Source: Oceanobacillus kimchii X50 (GTDB lineage Bacteria > Bacillota > Bacilli > Bacillales > Amphibacillaceae). From it: a stretch of 64,000 bases of DNA. A program made the position numbers and the translations under genes. Positions 1 to 9,599 of this stretch are shown here, piece by piece. Position 1 is the first letter of the stretch; the number at the start of each line of letters is the position of its first letter. Below the pieces are notes generated by a model. It did not search any database. It was not told the origin of the DNA and saw nothing but the letters and a program-made list of their open reading frames with translations. The DNA lies in NCBI RefSeq assembly GCF_000340475.1, contig NZ_CM001792.1, forward strand, positions 199,425 to 263,424, in the 5' to 3' direction.

Positions 1-336
1 AAAATCTAGCCTCGTTTTCTTTGTGTTTCAGTTTTTAATTTAATGAACCAATTTCATAATTAATATATTTAGTATAAAATTCGAATGTTGTGCTGTTTGA
101 TTTCCATTATAGACGGACGCGTTTTTAGCAGGCACGGCCTCAGCTAACTTGAAAAGAAGAACACTTTTCAAGTGGATCTTCAGTTCGTTATTCTGAGCAG
201 GGGTCGCCGTCTTCCATTACAATCAAAGCCGAATCCAAGCAGCTACATTAAAGGAATAATAAACCATACTCAAGGAGTTTTTTCTTGATAACGTCTTTAA
301 ATTATTCAATACATGTCTAGTTAAATTGGGTTTGTA
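1..336. other. Noncoding segment with GC-richer repeat-like stretch
   Basis: No gene is seen before the leftward thioredoxin gene. Bases about 113-240 are richer in G+C than their surroundings and hold a stem-loop (147-156 with 164-173, arms ACTTGAAAAG and CTTTTCAAGT). The tone of this stretch resembles short dispersed intergenic repeats of Bacillaceae, but that is an inference. No clear transcription terminator for the cad operon was found, although weak hairpins exist near 270-290. Confidence 0.35.
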
Positions 337-666
337 CTAGATATCTAGTATAGCTCGTTCTAGGTTTTGTTTTAATTGATCGATACGAATAAATCGGCTT
401 TCCCTAAATAATTCTTTTTGCTCTAGAAGCAAAAACATGGTAGGTACCGTAAATACTAGGTATTCTCCTGCAATTTCTTTCACTTCATCTGCATCGACTT
501 TTCCTACTTGGATTTGTGGGTAGTCACTTAATAGCTCTTGAACCTTTGGCCACACGGCATGACAAACACTACAGTTTTCTCTAGAAATATATATGAATGA
601 TAATTGATTGTCCCTCGTAAATTCTCTAACCATCTCGATAGAAGTTAGTTGTGTGTATTCTTTCAT
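337..666 (-). CDS. Thioredoxin family protein
   Basis: A 109-residue cytoplasmic thioredoxin-fold protein. The redox motif is CSVC, near residue 33, and the conserved cis-proline lies in TVPTM. It has no signal peptide. The gene starts 18 bases after the stop of cadA on the same strand, with an AAGGAG ribosome site, so it is probably the last gene of the cad operon. That position suggests repair or protection of thiols attacked by cadmium or zinc; this role is inferred. It is not the housekeeping TrxA, whose active site is CGPC. It resembles the small YdfQ/YtpP-type thioredoxins of bacilli. Confidence 0.8.
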   Translation of the reverse strand: MKEYTQLTSIEMVREFTRDNQLSFIYISRENCSVCHAVWPKVQELLSDYPQIQVGKVDADEVKEIAGEYLVFTVPTMFLLLEQKELFRESRFIRIDQLKQNLERAILDI

Positions 667-684
667 ACAGCGACTCCTTTTTAG

Positions 685-2820
685 TTATGCGTCATCTTTT
701 ACTCTAAGCAGGCGTAAGCTGTTGAGTGTTACGATTAATGTTGCACCAATATCTGCAAAGATTGCTAACCAAAGCGTTAACCATCCTGGAATAACGAGTA
801 ATAGGGCTGCTAGTTTAATTCCTAATGAAAAGATAATGTTTTCTTTAATAATTCTTAGCGTTTTCTTACTTAAGTTCATCGTATATGGTAATTTATTAAG
901 GTCATCCGACATTAATACGATATCAGCGGTTTCTAAAGCGGTATCGGTACCTGCACCACCCATTGCAATGCCGACAGTAGAAGCTGCGAGTGCTGGAGAA
1001 TCGTTAATGCCATCTCCTACCATCGCTGTTTTTTGATGGTTAGTTGATAACTCTTTAATGTACTTCAATTTATCTTCTGGCAATAGATTTGACTTAACAT
1101 TGGTGACACCGACTTGATTTCCAATTGCTGAAGCAGTATTGTGATTGTCACCTGTTAGCATGACAGTATTCATACCAAGCTTATTTAGTTTTATCACTAC
1201 ATTTTTTGATGCTTCTCTAACTTTATCTGCAATGGCATATAACGAGAGAATATCTTGATTAGTTCCTAGAATGATCACCGTTTTTCCTTCTAATTGTAAG
1301 TCTTCTATTTGTTTTTGGATAGTTGAATCGATGGATGTGTGTAAATCTTTAAAAAAGTCAGGGCTACCAACGTAATAATCTTTGTTGTCTAGCGTAGCTT
1401 GAACACCTTTTCCTGTGATCGATTTAAAGTTTTCCATTTCCACATTTTTAAATATAATGTTATTCTCATCCGCTTTACGTATAATCGCAGCAGCTAGTGG
1501 ATGCTGGGAACCATTTTCAATAGCGGCGATGAGTGATAAGTTATAATCTTCTTCGCCTTGATAGGATACAATATTGGTTACGTGCGGTACACCTTCTGTT
1601 AAGGTACCTGTTTTATCAAAAGCGATAGTCTGTAGTGATCCAGTCTCTTCTAAATACACGCCACCTTTAATCAGTACACCATTTTTAGCGGCATTACCAA
1701 TTGCAGTAACAATTGCAACGGGAGTAGAGATTACAAGTGCACAAGGGCAACCAACGACTAATATAGCTAATCCTTGATATACCCAAGTACTCCAATCTCC
1801 TGTGATAGCTGAAGGAACAATCGCCACCATGAGAGCAACGAGCATGATTACTGGGGTATAGTATTTAGCAAATTTATCTACGAAAGCTTGTGAAGGCGCA
1901 CGTTCCGCCTGTGCCTCCTCTACAAGATGAATAATCTTGGAGATAGTGTTATCTTCCACTTTTTTCGTAACACGTATTTCTAATAATCCATCTACATTAA
2001 ATGTACCTGCAAAAACTTCATCGTCCGTCATTCGAGCAACAGGAATACTTTCGCCCGTAATAGCTGATTGGTTAACAGATGAAGATCCTTTGATGACAGT
2101 GCCATCCATCGCTATTTTTTGTCCAGGTTTCACAATCATAATATCGTTTATCTGTATGTCGTTGACATCGACTGTTTGCTCTATATTACCTCTGCGTATA
2201 AGTGCTTCGTTTGGTGCGATGTCCATTAGAGACTGAATGGAATGTCTCGCTTTATCCATAGAAAATCGTTCTAATGCTTCACTTATCGCAAATAGAATGA
2301 CGACCGCTGCGCCTTCTAACCATTCTCCTATTAATGCTGCACCAATAACGGCGATAGTCATTAATGTATTCATATCAAACTGGAACTGGATTAAATTCTT
2401 GAGTCCTTTGATAAATAGAGAGTAGCCGCCAATCAGAATTGCTGCGCCAAAACCTATAGTTGGTATCATACTTTGTTCATTTAAGGAATAACTAGCGATA
2501 AGACTGATAACTATAATAAAAGCGGCAATGTAGAGACGGATATTGTCTTTTTGTTTCCAAAAAGAAATCTTCTTTTTGGATTTACGTTCTCTTTCATCTG
2601 AGATTTTTAGATTCTCAAACGAACCTGCTTTTTCTAAATCTTGAATGGTTGTATTTCCCTCAACATATACTTTAGATGCTCCAAAATTTACTTGAGCATT
2701 CTCAACACCAGGTAATTGTTTTACATTGTTTTCAAACTTTGCTGCACAGTTTGTACAGCTTAAACCTTGTATTCGATATGTTTCTGCATTAGGATTAGTG
2801 TTTATTTGACTATAAGACAT
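685..2820 (-). CDS. cadA: Cadmium/zinc-translocating P-type ATPase
   Basis: A 711-residue P1B-type ATPase that exports Cd2+, Zn2+ or similar divalent ions at the cost of ATP. Residues 12-70 form a heavy-metal-associated domain with its CxxC at Cys22 and Cys25. The transmembrane metal site is Cys358-Pro-Cys360, the phosphorylated aspartate is Asp402 in DKTGT, the actuator motif TGES is near 256, and the HP motif follows near 441. Length and order match CadA. The start overlaps the end of cadC by 11 bases, with an AGGGGG ribosome site, so the two are translationally linked. The CadC type next door favours Cd/Zn/Pb over copper. Confidence 0.95.
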   Translation of the reverse strand: MSYSQINTNPNAETYRIQGLSCTNCAAKFENNVKQLPGVENAQVNFGASKVYVEGNTTIQDLEKAGSFENLKISDERERKSKKKISFWKQKDNIRLYIAAFIIVISLIASYSLNEQSMIPTIGFGAAILIGGYSLFIKGLKNLIQFQFDMNTLMTIAVIGAALIGEWLEGAAVVILFAISEALERFSMDKARHSIQSLMDIAPNEALIRRGNIEQTVDVNDIQINDIMIVKPGQKIAMDGTVIKGSSSVNQSAITGESIPVARMTDDEVFAGTFNVDGLLEIRVTKKVEDNTISKIIHLVEEAQAERAPSQAFVDKFAKYYTPVIMLVALMVAIVPSAITGDWSTWVYQGLAILVVGCPCALVISTPVAIVTAIGNAAKNGVLIKGGVYLEETGSLQTIAFDKTGTLTEGVPHVTNIVSYQGEEDYNLSLIAAIENGSQHPLAAAIIRKADENNIIFKNVEMENFKSITGKGVQATLDNKDYYVGSPDFFKDLHTSIDSTIQKQIEDLQLEGKTVIILGTNQDILSLYAIADKVREASKNVVIKLNKLGMNTVMLTGDNHNTASAIGNQVGVTNVKSNLLPEDKLKYIKELSTNHQKTAMVGDGINDSPALAASTVGIAMGGAGTDTALETADIVLMSDDLNKLPYTMNLSKKTLRIIKENIIFSLGIKLAALLLVIPGWLTLWLAIFADIGATLIVTLNSLRLLRVKDDA

Positions 2821-3181
2821 GGTTTTCCCCCTCTTGATGATGAATTAGTGCAATAGATACAAGTTGACGAATATGATCATCATCTAGAGAGTAGAAAGCG
2901 AGCTTTCCTTCTTTACGGTAGTTCACAATTCCTTGTTTATATAACGTTCTCAAATGATGAGAAGCTGTTGCGACTGATGTCTCGATGATATTCGCAATAT
3001 CACAAACACAAAGATCATCTTCTTCACATAAAGCATAAGTAATTTTCGCTCTATTTTGATCAGATAAGGCTTTGAATATTTTTGCCATACCTTCTAAATC
3101 ATTGTTTTTCATCTTGGATTGAACACGATTAACCTTTTCTTCATTATGACAATATATATCGCAAGTATCTTTAGTTATCAT
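2810..3181 (-). CDS. cadC: CadC, ArsR/SmtB-family metal-sensing repressor
   Basis: A winged-helix repressor of cad genes, released from DNA by Cd, Pb, Bi or Zn. The start is placed at 3181 because it gives a 123-residue protein beginning [11 protein letters not shown], with GAATAAGGACGTG as ribosome site; the longer reading frame runs through the operator. With this start the metal-site cysteines are Cys7, Cys11, Cys58 and Cys60, the same numbers as in plasmid pI258 CadC. The recognition helix region ([13 protein letters not shown]) is intact. It is the first gene of cadC-cadA-thioredoxin and should regulate itself through the two operators upstream. Confidence 0.94.
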   Translation of the reverse strand: MITKDTCDIYCHNEEKVNRVQSKMKNNDLEGMAKIFKALSDQNRAKITYALCEEDDLCVCDIANIIETSVATASHHLRTLYKQGIVNYRKEGKLAFYSLDDDHIRQLVSIALIHHQEGENHVL

Positions 3182-3196
3182 AAAATTCACGTCCTT

Positions 3197-3261
3197 ATTC
3201 AAATATTCATTTGATTGTATTGTATTACTAAATTTATTTATATTCAAGTATTCGTTTGAAT
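3197..3261 (-). promoter_or_regulatory. cad promoter with two CadC operators
   Basis: Read leftward, a -35 box TTGAAT (3247-3242) and a -10 box TACAAT (3224-3219) are spaced by 17 bases. Two imperfect palindromes surround them: 3242-3261 (ATTCAAGTATTCGTTTGAAT), covering the -35 box, and 3197-3216 (ATTCAAATATTCATTTGATT), just downstream of the -10 box. Both match the ATTCAAATA..TTTGAAT form of known CadC operators. Their starts are 45 bases apart, close to four helical turns. Binding is inferred from the match. Confidence 0.82.
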
Positions 3262-3335
3262 GTTAGTTTGTATACTCTCATAAAGGAAAATAAAGATAAA
3301 GATAGAATAGTAAGTAGAGGTGGTTAAAGGGGGAT

Positions 3336-4259
3336 ATGATGACTAATCAAGGATTAATAAGAAAAATACCAGAATTACGTGAATGTAAGGAAATTATCCA
3401 AATTGAAAAAGGGTTCTCTGCTGATAAGAAATATATTATTCATACAGAGAAAAATCAGAAACGATTACTACGTATATTTGATTGCGCTGATATGAAGCAG
3501 AAACAACTAGAATTTATGGTGTTGAAGAAAATGGAAGAAAACCAAGTAGCCTGTTCCAGACCTAAAGCCATTGGTGAGGTGGGTCAGCATGGGTATATGA
3601 TTACTTCATATATCGAAGGAGAAGATGCGGAAATAGAAGTCCTCAAACTATCTGAAGAAAAGCAATTTCAGGTGGGCGTAGAGGCGGGAGAAGAACTGAA
3701 GAAGATACATAGACTTCAAGTGCCACCACAGATTTCTTCTTGGTATTCCAGAAAAGTGATCAAACACCAAAGTTATATGGAAGCTTATCAAAATTGCGGA
3801 GTACAAGTAAAGAATGATGAAAAAATCATACGTTTTATTAAAGACCATATGCATTTGATGAAAGATCGTCCGAATGTATTTCAGCACGATGATTATCACC
3901 TTTCTAATCTGATTATTAATAACGGCGAGTTCGCAGGAGTCATTGATTTCAATCGATACGATTGGGGAGACCCTGTTCATGAATTCTTGAAAATTGGTAT
4001 TTTTAGCCGGGAAATTAGTATTCCATTTTGTACTGGACAGATTAAAGGCTACTTCAGTGGAAGAGAACCGGATGAAGGGTTTTGGCGATTATATTCTCTT
4101 TATCTTGCAATGTGTGTGTTCTCGACAGTTGTATGGACATTGAAAACGATACCAGAGAATTTGAATCAGATGTTGGATAAAGTATACACATTTCTAGAGG
4201 ATCACAATTATTTTGAAGAGATTGTACCGAAGTGGTATAGAAGGGAAGGAGGGTATTGA
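3336..4259 (+). CDS. APH-family phosphotransferase
   Basis: A 307-residue protein with the aminoglycoside phosphotransferase / choline kinase fold. The catalytic loop HDDYHLSN (Brenner-type HxDxxxxN) and the magnesium-binding DFNRYDWGDP follow one another in the last third, as expected. The substrate cannot be told; members phosphorylate antibiotics, choline, amino sugars or small metabolites. Two adjacent ATG codons follow a purine-rich GGTTAAAGGGGGAT site. It runs codirectionally with the isochorismatase-family gene, whose start lies one base after this stop, so the two probably form an operon. Confidence 0.85.
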   Translation: MMTNQGLIRKIPELRECKEIIQIEKGFSADKKYIIHTEKNQKRLLRIFDCADMKQKQLEFMVLKKMEENQVACSRPKAIGEVGQHGYMITSYIEGEDAEIEVLKLSEEKQFQVGVEAGEELKKIHRLQVPPQISSWYSRKVIKHQSYMEAYQNCGVQVKNDEKIIRFIKDHMHLMKDRPNVFQHDDYHLSNLIINNGEFAGVIDFNRYDWGDPVHEFLKIGIFSREISIPFCTGQIKGYFSGREPDEGFWRLYSLYLAMCVFSTVVWTLKTIPENLNQMLDKVYTFLEDHNYFEEIVPKWYRREGGY

Positions 4260-4260
4260 T

Positions 4261-4811
4261 TTGATCAAGCAACTACTTTTAATTATTGATGTGCAACAAG
4301 ATTTGGTGGAAGGAAATGATACAGAATCGCCTGTTTTCTTGAAGGATCAACTTATAAGTAATGTTAATACTGTGATTGAAAAAGCACATAAAGAAAATAT
4401 TCCTGTCGTATTCGTGATGTGGCAGGAGGTAAAGGAGAGGGATTTGAAGTTCATCGCAACATACATGTACCGGAAGATGCGAGATTTTTTAATAAATCGG
4501 CAACAAATGCTTTCTACGGGACTGGTCTATTAGAGTATGTAAAGGCTGAGGAGTTTAACCATTTAATTATTATGGGCTGTGAAACCCAGCACTGTATTGA
4601 TAGTGCTGTTCGAACTGCTACTATTAATGGCATGGATGTAACACTTGTCGGAGACGGACATTCAACGAAAGGCAATGAAGTGTTAAGTGGAGAACAAATT
4701 ATCCGACACCATAATACAACCCTCCACGGTCATTATAATGTAGATCATTTTTCTGTCGTTCGGAATTCAAATGAAGATTTATTTATTCCTACTCATGATA
4801 ACTATAGGTGA
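4261..4811 (+). pseudogene. Isochorismatase-family hydrolase, frameshifted
   Basis: Cysteine hydrolase of the isochorismatase/nicotinamidase superfamily, split over two frames. The first frame (from the TTG at 4261, after GGAAGGAGGG) gives LLLIIDVQQDLVEG, with the catalytic aspartate. The second gives the VPEDARFFNKSATNAFYGT segment and the nucleophile cysteine in GCETQHCIDSA, ending at 4811. Homology crosses from one frame to the other between about 4423 and 4440, near TGGCAGGAGG, as if one base were missing. Restoring it would give about 183 residues, the normal family length. Both halves are otherwise clean, so the break is recent, or is a sequencing error. Confidence 0.8.
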
Positions 4812-4830
4812 ATAAAGAGGGAAATAATAT

Positions 4831-5783
4831 ATGAACACAAAAATACTCAAATTATTAAATGAGATATATCCACTGCAGATTACTGAAATTGAAGTGATAA
4901 CAAATGAACTGTATCGATGTAAGGCGGATAAAGGGCAGTTCTACGCCAGAATTACCAACTATAAATCCTTTGATGAACAAATAGATGAAATTCGTTATAC
5001 GAAGTTCTTATATGAAAATGGGATTAGCGTCCCTGCTGTTATTCCTTCTTTGCGCCATAATCTCCTTGAAACAATTACATTAGACAAAGCGTATCTCACT
5101 GTTATGAATGAAACAGCTCCAGGTGTTCATCTTCAAAGAAAGGAATGGAATAGTTTTATATTAAGGGAACTAGGAAGGCAAATAGGAAAGTTGCATCGAG
5201 TATCTCGTCAATATGAACAAGCATTTCCTGAAAATCATATCAATCATTGGTATGACAATGAAGAATATGCGTTTCTGAAGTACATTCCTGAGAAGGAGAA
5301 GAAAATTAGAGAAAGACAGCACAACTCTTAAATGAGATTAAAGGATTGCCTAGAGGAGTTATGAACTATGGATTACTTCACGGTGATTTATGTTTAGAGA
5401 ATGTTTTAGTAGATAAGGATAGCAATATAACGATGATAGACTTCCAAGACTGTGAGAAACATTTTTATATTTTTGATTTAGCGGTTACGATATATTCAGC
5501 CATGGAATACTCTTTCACTGGTAATGAAAATATTACGGATTACGGAAGGTCCATTGCTGCCGCAATAATAATTGGATATCAAGAACAGCATCATCTATCA
5601 CAAGAAATGATAGATAAGTTACCTCTGTTTATTAGATTAATAGAGATGTTTGAATATAGTTTGATGCATATGTATTGGAATCAAGATACGCTAAGTGAGG
5701 AACAAGTGTGGATTATGAATCACTTTAGAATTAAGATAGAAAATAACCATACTTTATTAAATCTAAGTGAAATGTATATTTGA
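4831..5783 (+). pseudogene. APH-family phosphotransferase, frameshifted
   Basis: A second APH-type kinase, also split. The first frame (4831-5331) carries the N-lobe and ends in an aberrant tail RERQHNS. The second frame carries HGDLCLENVLVD (catalytic loop) and IDFQDCE (magnesium site) to 5783. Reading back in the second frame gives EKTAQLLNEIKGLPRG before the catalytic loop, so the break lies between about 5300 and 5318, again as one missing base, within GAGAAAGACAG. Restored length is about 317 residues, near that of the intact kinase at 3336. The ribosome site AGAGGGAAA precedes the ATG. Two broken neighbours in a row is notable. Confidence 0.8.
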
Positions 5784-5844
5784 TCGGCAATTATTGATAT
5801 TAGCAATCTATTATTAGTTGGCGTATTTTACCTTCCATAAAAAT

Positions 5845-5869
5845 GATTAACTTTATTAAAACTGGGAAT
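5845..5869 (+). promoter_or_regulatory. SigB-type promoter before the YflT gene
   Basis: GATTAA (5845-5850), then 13 bases, then GGGAAT (5864-5869). This fits the general-stress sigma-B consensus GTTTAA-N12-14-GGGWAT with one mismatch, and lies 38 bases before the start of a protein family that is typically under SigB control. Assignment is by consensus and context only. Confidence 0.6.
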
Positions 5870-5906
5870 ACAGATTATATAATCAAATTAATAGGAGGTA
5901 AATATC

Positions 5907-6236
5907 ATGCCATTTGTAAAAGCTTATACAAACGATGAAGCACTAGAAAAGGATATTAATACGTTAAAAGAAAGTGATATTAATTCTAAAGAAATTTTTG
6001 TGTTATCACATGATGATGATCGTACAGCAAGAATTGTTAGCAATACGGATATTTCAGGAATTGACTATAATAAAGAAAACATCGGTTCCTTTGAAAAACA
6101 AGGTGATGAATTAAGAGAAAAGCTTATCGAATTAGGAGTAGCAGACGCAGAAGCTCATGAATTCGAAGAGGATATGGATGAAGGAAAAGTCTTTTTAATT
6201 GTCAAAGATGAAAGAGCACAAATAGTGCTAAAATAA
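5907..6236 (+). CDS. YflT/GS17M family general stress protein
   Basis: A 109-residue acidic cytoplasmic protein of the YflT domain family (heat-induced/general stress protein 17M type). The signature start PFVKAYTNDEALEKDI and the middle EIFVLSHDDDRT are present, and the whole length is one YflT domain. Its biochemical role is unknown even in Bacillus subtilis, where relatives belong to the sigma-B regulon. The ATG follows AATAGGAGGT at good spacing. The SigB-like promoter upstream and the terminator right after the stop make it a single-gene unit. Confidence 0.88.
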   Translation: MPFVKAYTNDEALEKDINTLKESDINSKEIFVLSHDDDRTARIVSNTDISGIDYNKENIGSFEKQGDELREKLIELGVADAEAHEFEEDMDEGKVFLIVKDERAQIVLK

Positions 6237-6250
6237 AGGATACAATGTAG

Positions 6251-6282
6251 AAATCGCTTGGAGCTTAAGCTTCAAGCGATTT
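6251..6282. terminator. Bidirectional terminator between YflT and Ldh2 genes
   Basis: AAATCGCTTG (6251-6260) pairs with CAAGCGATTT (6273-6282) around a 12-base loop. It sits between two convergent genes and can serve both; the flanking T/A runs are short. Confidence 0.7.
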
Positions 6283-6289
6283 ATTGTGT

Positions 6290-7303
6290 CTAATAATTTT
6301 CTGATTCGTTTTTAATATAGGTATATACTGATTTTGGTAATGGAATCCCTTCTGTTTCTCTCTTTTTAGCTGTTATATTTTCTATCTCTCCTGGAATAAA
6401 TACTCTTTCTACATGAGTGCTAGGAGTTGTGTTACGTAATTCTTGAATCATAGCGTCGAGTCTTGTTGTGAATACTTCAATTGATACGAATTTAGATGGG
6501 TCAATTGCCATGAAGAAGTGTCCAAGTTCCCTGTTTTTATCATAATCTCCATACATTTTAGATATATGTGGTCCAAAAGCAGCTCCTGTAAGCATAGAAG
6601 AGAATATTTCTACTACCATTGCTAAGCCATATCCTTTTGGACCTCCGAATGGTGACAATGCTACAACTTCATTAGGATCTATTGTAGCTTCTCCATTGTT
6701 GTCTACCCCCCAACCATGAGGAATTTTCTCTCCTTTTTCTTTGGCATTTAATATTTTCCCTAATGCAACAGTGCTTGTAGCGAAATCTAAAATTATTGCT
6801 TCTTCTTTATTTGTCGGAAAACCGAAGGCGATTGGATTTGTACCAAAGAATGGTTCTGCCCCACCAAATGGAACAACTACTTTATCCGTATGGGTCATAG
6901 CTATACCAATCAAGTTATTCTTTGCAGCTTGTTGAACGAAATACGATAACGCCCCACAGTGACTACTGTTCTGTACTGCAACTGCACCAGTCCCTGTTTG
7001 TTTAGCTTTTTTAATTGCTATGTTCATTGCTTCTTTGGAAATATAATGTCCAAACCCATTATCACCATCTAAAATGCTAGTGGACGGGGATGTGTCTGTT
7101 TCTTGCAATACCGGCTTAGGATTGATTCCGCCTTCTTTAATTCGTTTAATATAGTGTTCTACTCTTAATACGCCATGTGAATCAACCCCTCTGAGGTTAG
7201 CGTGAATAAGTACGTCAGTAATGATATTAGCGATCTCTTCTTCAATGCCATATTTTTCGAATACTTTTTTGGTCATTTGTGTTAACTCATCTTTAAGAAT
7301 CAT
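6290..7303 (-). CDS. Ldh2-family NAD(P)-dependent 2-oxoacid oxidoreductase
   Basis: A 337-residue enzyme of the malate/L-lactate dehydrogenase-2 family (Pfam Ldh_2), a fold distinct from classical LDH/MDH. Seen are RGVDSHGVLRV with the catalytic histidine, the NSSHCGALSYFVQ segment, the FGTNPIAFGFPT loop, and GGPKGYGLAMVVE near the C-terminus. Relatives include 2,3-diketo-L-gulonate reductase (YiaK), ureidoglycolate dehydrogenase and sulfolactate dehydrogenase. Its divergent position beside a GntR regulator and a TRAP/uronate-type operon suggests a sugar-acid substrate, but the exact one cannot be read from sequence. A cre-like site lies just upstream of its ribosome site. Confidence 0.85.
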   Translation of the reverse strand: MILKDELTQMTKKVFEKYGIEEEIANIITDVLIHANLRGVDSHGVLRVEHYIKRIKEGGINPKPVLQETDTSPSTSILDGDNGFGHYISKEAMNIAIKKAKQTGTGAVAVQNSSHCGALSYFVQQAAKNNLIGIAMTHTDKVVVPFGGAEPFFGTNPIAFGFPTNKEEAIILDFATSTVALGKILNAKEKGEKIPHGWGVDNNGEATIDPNEVVALSPFGGPKGYGLAMVVEIFSSMLTGAAFGPHISKMYGDYDKNRELGHFFMAIDPSKFVSIEVFTTRLDAMIQELRNTTPSTHVERVFIPGEIENITAKKRETEGIPLPKSVYTYIKNESENY

Positions 7304-7322
7304 ATTAAATACACTCCTTTTT

Positions 7323-7336
7323 TGAAAACGCTTAAA
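7323..7336. promoter_or_regulatory. Candidate CcpA (cre) site
   Basis: TGAAAACGCTTAAA matches the catabolite-responsive element TGWAANCGNTNWCA at 13 of 14 positions. It lies 20 bases upstream of the Ldh2 start and 62 bases before the GntR start, so it could bring glucose repression to one or both. Eighteen bases on, an 8-bp direct repeat TATGGTAG (7355-7362, 7363-7370) may be part of the GntR operator or the divergent promoter. Confidence 0.5.
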
Positions 7337-7397
7337 TTAATACTAGCATACTTGTATGGTAGTATGGTAGAATTATTTTCAGAAAGGAGCGAATTAT

Positions 7398-8072
7398 ATG
7401 TTAAACAGGACGAAATTTAAAAATTCAACAAGAGATTTTGTATATGATACAATGCGAGAATCTATCATGAACCTAGAAATGCCACCTGGTAAAGCTATCT
7501 CAGAGAAAGAAATTGCTGAAGAATTAGAAGTTAGTCGTACACCTGTTAGAGAAGCTTTCTTAAGGTTAACTCAAGATGAATTATTAACTGTTTTACCGCA
7601 AAGAGGTTCGTTTGTTGCACTTATTGATTTAGACCATGTAGAGGAAGCTCGTTTTTTACGTGAGCAAGCAGAAGTAGGGATTATTCGATTAGCTTGTGAA
7701 GTGCTAAATGAGAGTTATATAGAAAAACTCCAATCAAATTTGAGTGAGCAGAAGGAAGCAAGAGACAGTGATGATGAAAACACCCTGTACATTTTAGATA
7801 AAGAGTTTCATCGTATATTTGCAGAAGGGACGGATAAACATCGTGTGTGGAATGTTGTTCAAAAGATGGATACACATTCCAACAGACTTAGGAAATTAAG
7901 TATTGAATTGAAATTAAATTGGAGAAAGCTAGTTGATCAACATGAGGCGATGCTGAATGCTGTTAAATCAAATAAACCAGATTTGGCTGAAGATATAATG
8001 CGTGAGCATTTATCACTCTTAATCTATGATCAAGAGGAGCTAAAAGCGAATTATCCTGATTATTTTTATTAA
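7398..8072 (+). CDS. GntR-family regulator, FadR/FCD type
   Basis: A 224-residue transcription factor. Residues about 10-75 form the GntR winged helix-turn-helix (EKEIAEELEVSRTPVREAFLRL), and the remainder is an FCD ligand domain of all-helical FadR type, with EFHRIFAEG carrying a metal/ligand-binding histidine. FCD proteins commonly sense sugar acids such as gluconate or uronates. It starts at an ATG after AGAAAGGAG and lies 25 bases before the TRAP binding-protein gene, at the head of the sugar-acid operon. It probably represses the operon and the divergent Ldh2 gene until the substrate arrives. Confidence 0.88.
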   Translation: MLNRTKFKNSTRDFVYDTMRESIMNLEMPPGKAISEKEIAEELEVSRTPVREAFLRLTQDELLTVLPQRGSFVALIDLDHVEEARFLREQAEVGIIRLACEVLNESYIEKLQSNLSEQKEARDSDDENTLYILDKEFHRIFAEGTDKHRVWNVVQKMDTHSNRLRKLSIELKLNWRKLVDQHEAMLNAVKSNKPDLAEDIMREHLSLLIYDQEELKANYPDYFY

Positions 8073-8097
8073 ATAAAATGATAACAAGGGGTTGGCA

Positions 8098-9114
8098 ATG
8101 ATGATCAAAAAGTTAGTATTATTTGTTTTACTTACTTTCCTTTTCTTAAACGGTTGTTCAACAAATCAAAGTTCTGCGAAGGAAGAGGACGTTACACATT
8201 GGAAAATGACCCATATTTCCGATTCAAGCCATTTATGGCATCGTACAGCAGTTGAATTTGCAAATCTTGTAGAGGAAAAAACCAATGGAAAGGTAATAAT
8301 TGAGTTATTTCCTAATAGCCAGCTTGGCAGTGAAGTAGATAATATTAATTCGATTCGTTACGGTGCTACGGATTTAACCATTACGGGGGAAACTTTAGAG
8401 GTATGGACACCGAATGCTGTTATGTTAGCGGTACCATATGCTTTTGAAAGCAATAATCATATGAGGGAGGTCATTGAAGGTGACATTGGGGAGAAAATCG
8501 AAAACGATATTAAGCGTGATATTGGTCTGACTCCTTTATTTTATATGGAACGTGCTCCACGAAACTTGACTTCAAACTATCCCATCTCAACACCGGATGA
8601 TTTGCGAGGATTTAGTATGCGGGTTCCAAACGTACCGTTATTTTTAGATTCGTGGTCAGAAGCTGGTGCTCAACCACAAGTAATGAGTTTAAGTGAAGTA
8701 TTTACTGGATTGCAACAGGGAGTTATTGATGGTCAAGAAAATCCCAATGACTTAATTGAAAGTAATGGATTTTATGAGGTGCAAAATTATTTAAATTTAA
8801 CAGAGCATGTTCGTTCTTGGATTTATGTGGTAGTAGGTACGGAACAATTGAAAGCGCTACCTGAGAATCAACAAGAAGCAGTCAAAGAAGCTGCTGCAGA
8901 AGCAGAGAAGTATGCACAAGATTTATTAGAACAAGAGACAGAAGAAGTCCGACAAAGATTAATTGATGCTGGTATGCAAATTAATGAAGATGTTGATACA
9001 GATGCATTTCGTGAAGCAATGTTACCAGCGTTAAAAGAATATTTTAAAGAGGAACAATTAGAGCTTTACCAGGACATATTAGATGTTGCCGATGAAAACG
9101 GAGGTAATCAATAA
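8098..9114 (+). CDS. dctP: TRAP transporter substrate-binding protein
   Basis: Extracytoplasmic solute receptor of a tripartite ATP-independent transporter. It is a lipoprotein with lipobox LNGC (Cys20), as expected in a Gram-positive host. The mature part has the DctP fold, including the ALPENQQEAVKEAAAEAEKYAQ helix typical of the family. The conserved binding arginine region lies near RGFSMRVPNVPLF. Start at 8098 places AAGGGG six bases upstream. The stop overlaps the dctQ start by one base. Neighbours point to a six-carbon sugar acid as ligand; this is inference. Confidence 0.92.
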   Translation: MMIKKLVLFVLLTFLFLNGCSTNQSSAKEEDVTHWKMTHISDSSHLWHRTAVEFANLVEEKTNGKVIIELFPNSQLGSEVDNINSIRYGATDLTITGETLEVWTPNAVMLAVPYAFESNNHMREVIEGDIGEKIENDIKRDIGLTPLFYMERAPRNLTSNYPISTPDDLRGFSMRVPNVPLFLDSWSEAGAQPQVMSLSEVFTGLQQGVIDGQENPNDLIESNGFYEVQNYLNLTEHVRSWIYVVVGTEQLKALPENQQEAVKEAAAEAEKYAQDLLEQETEEVRQRLIDAGMQINEDVDTDAFREAMLPALKEYFKEEQLELYQDILDVADENGGNQ

Positions 9115-9599
9115 TGAATGTAATGAGAAAAATAGATAAAATTCTCGGAATAATAGCAATGTTATTATTTGCTGCTTTATTGTTAGTTGTTATTATTCAG
9201 ATCTTAAGTCGTTATTTTCCGTATGATTTTATATGGACTGAAGAGCTTTCTCGGTATCTATTTGTCTATTCTATTGTAATAGCAGCACCACTTGCTTTAA
9301 GGAAACAAGAATTTATAAAGGTAGATATGCTTATAGAATTCTTGCCGAAGCATGTTCGAAGAATTTATGAGAGCGTAATCGCTGTTTTAATTTTGCTGTT
9401 TTCAGTGGTGTTATTCATCTATGGATTCAATTTAGTGACATTGGGTATAGATTTTTATGCTCCTACTTTAGGGTTTTCTATGGCGTATACCTATGCAGCA
9501 ATTCCGCTATTAGCGGTTTTATTAATTGTTTACTCTGTAGTGTACATCATCGATCAATTTAGTATTGAAAGTCAAGAGAGTGAGGAGGAACAATTATGA
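9114..9599 (+). CDS. dctQ: TRAP transporter small permease
   Basis: A 161-residue membrane protein with four predicted helices, the DctQ subunit that joins the large permease to receive substrate from the binding protein. The motif WTEELSRYLFVYS is characteristic of the family. It overlaps dctP by one base and dctM by four (ATGA), so the three transporter proteins are translated as a coupled set. Confidence 0.92.
   Translation: MNVMRKIDKILGIIAMLLFAALLLVVIIQILSRYFPYDFIWTEELSRYLFVYSIVIAAPLALRKQEFIKVDMLIEFLPKHVRRIYESVIAVLILLFSVVLFIYGFNLVTLGIDFYAPTLGFSMAYTYAAIPLLAVLLIVYSVVYIIDQFSIESQESEEEQL

Noticed and set aside
608-1036. 142-codon open frame on the plus strand
   Set aside because: It lies antisense to cadA, has no ribosome site and reads as the mirror of a real membrane gene.
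4420-4445. Programmed -1 frameshifting in the isochorismatase gene (AGGAGG followed by AAAG)
   Set aside because: The ribosome-site-like AGGAGG is too close to the AAAG slip site, no heptamer slippery sequence is present and no such case is known in this family.
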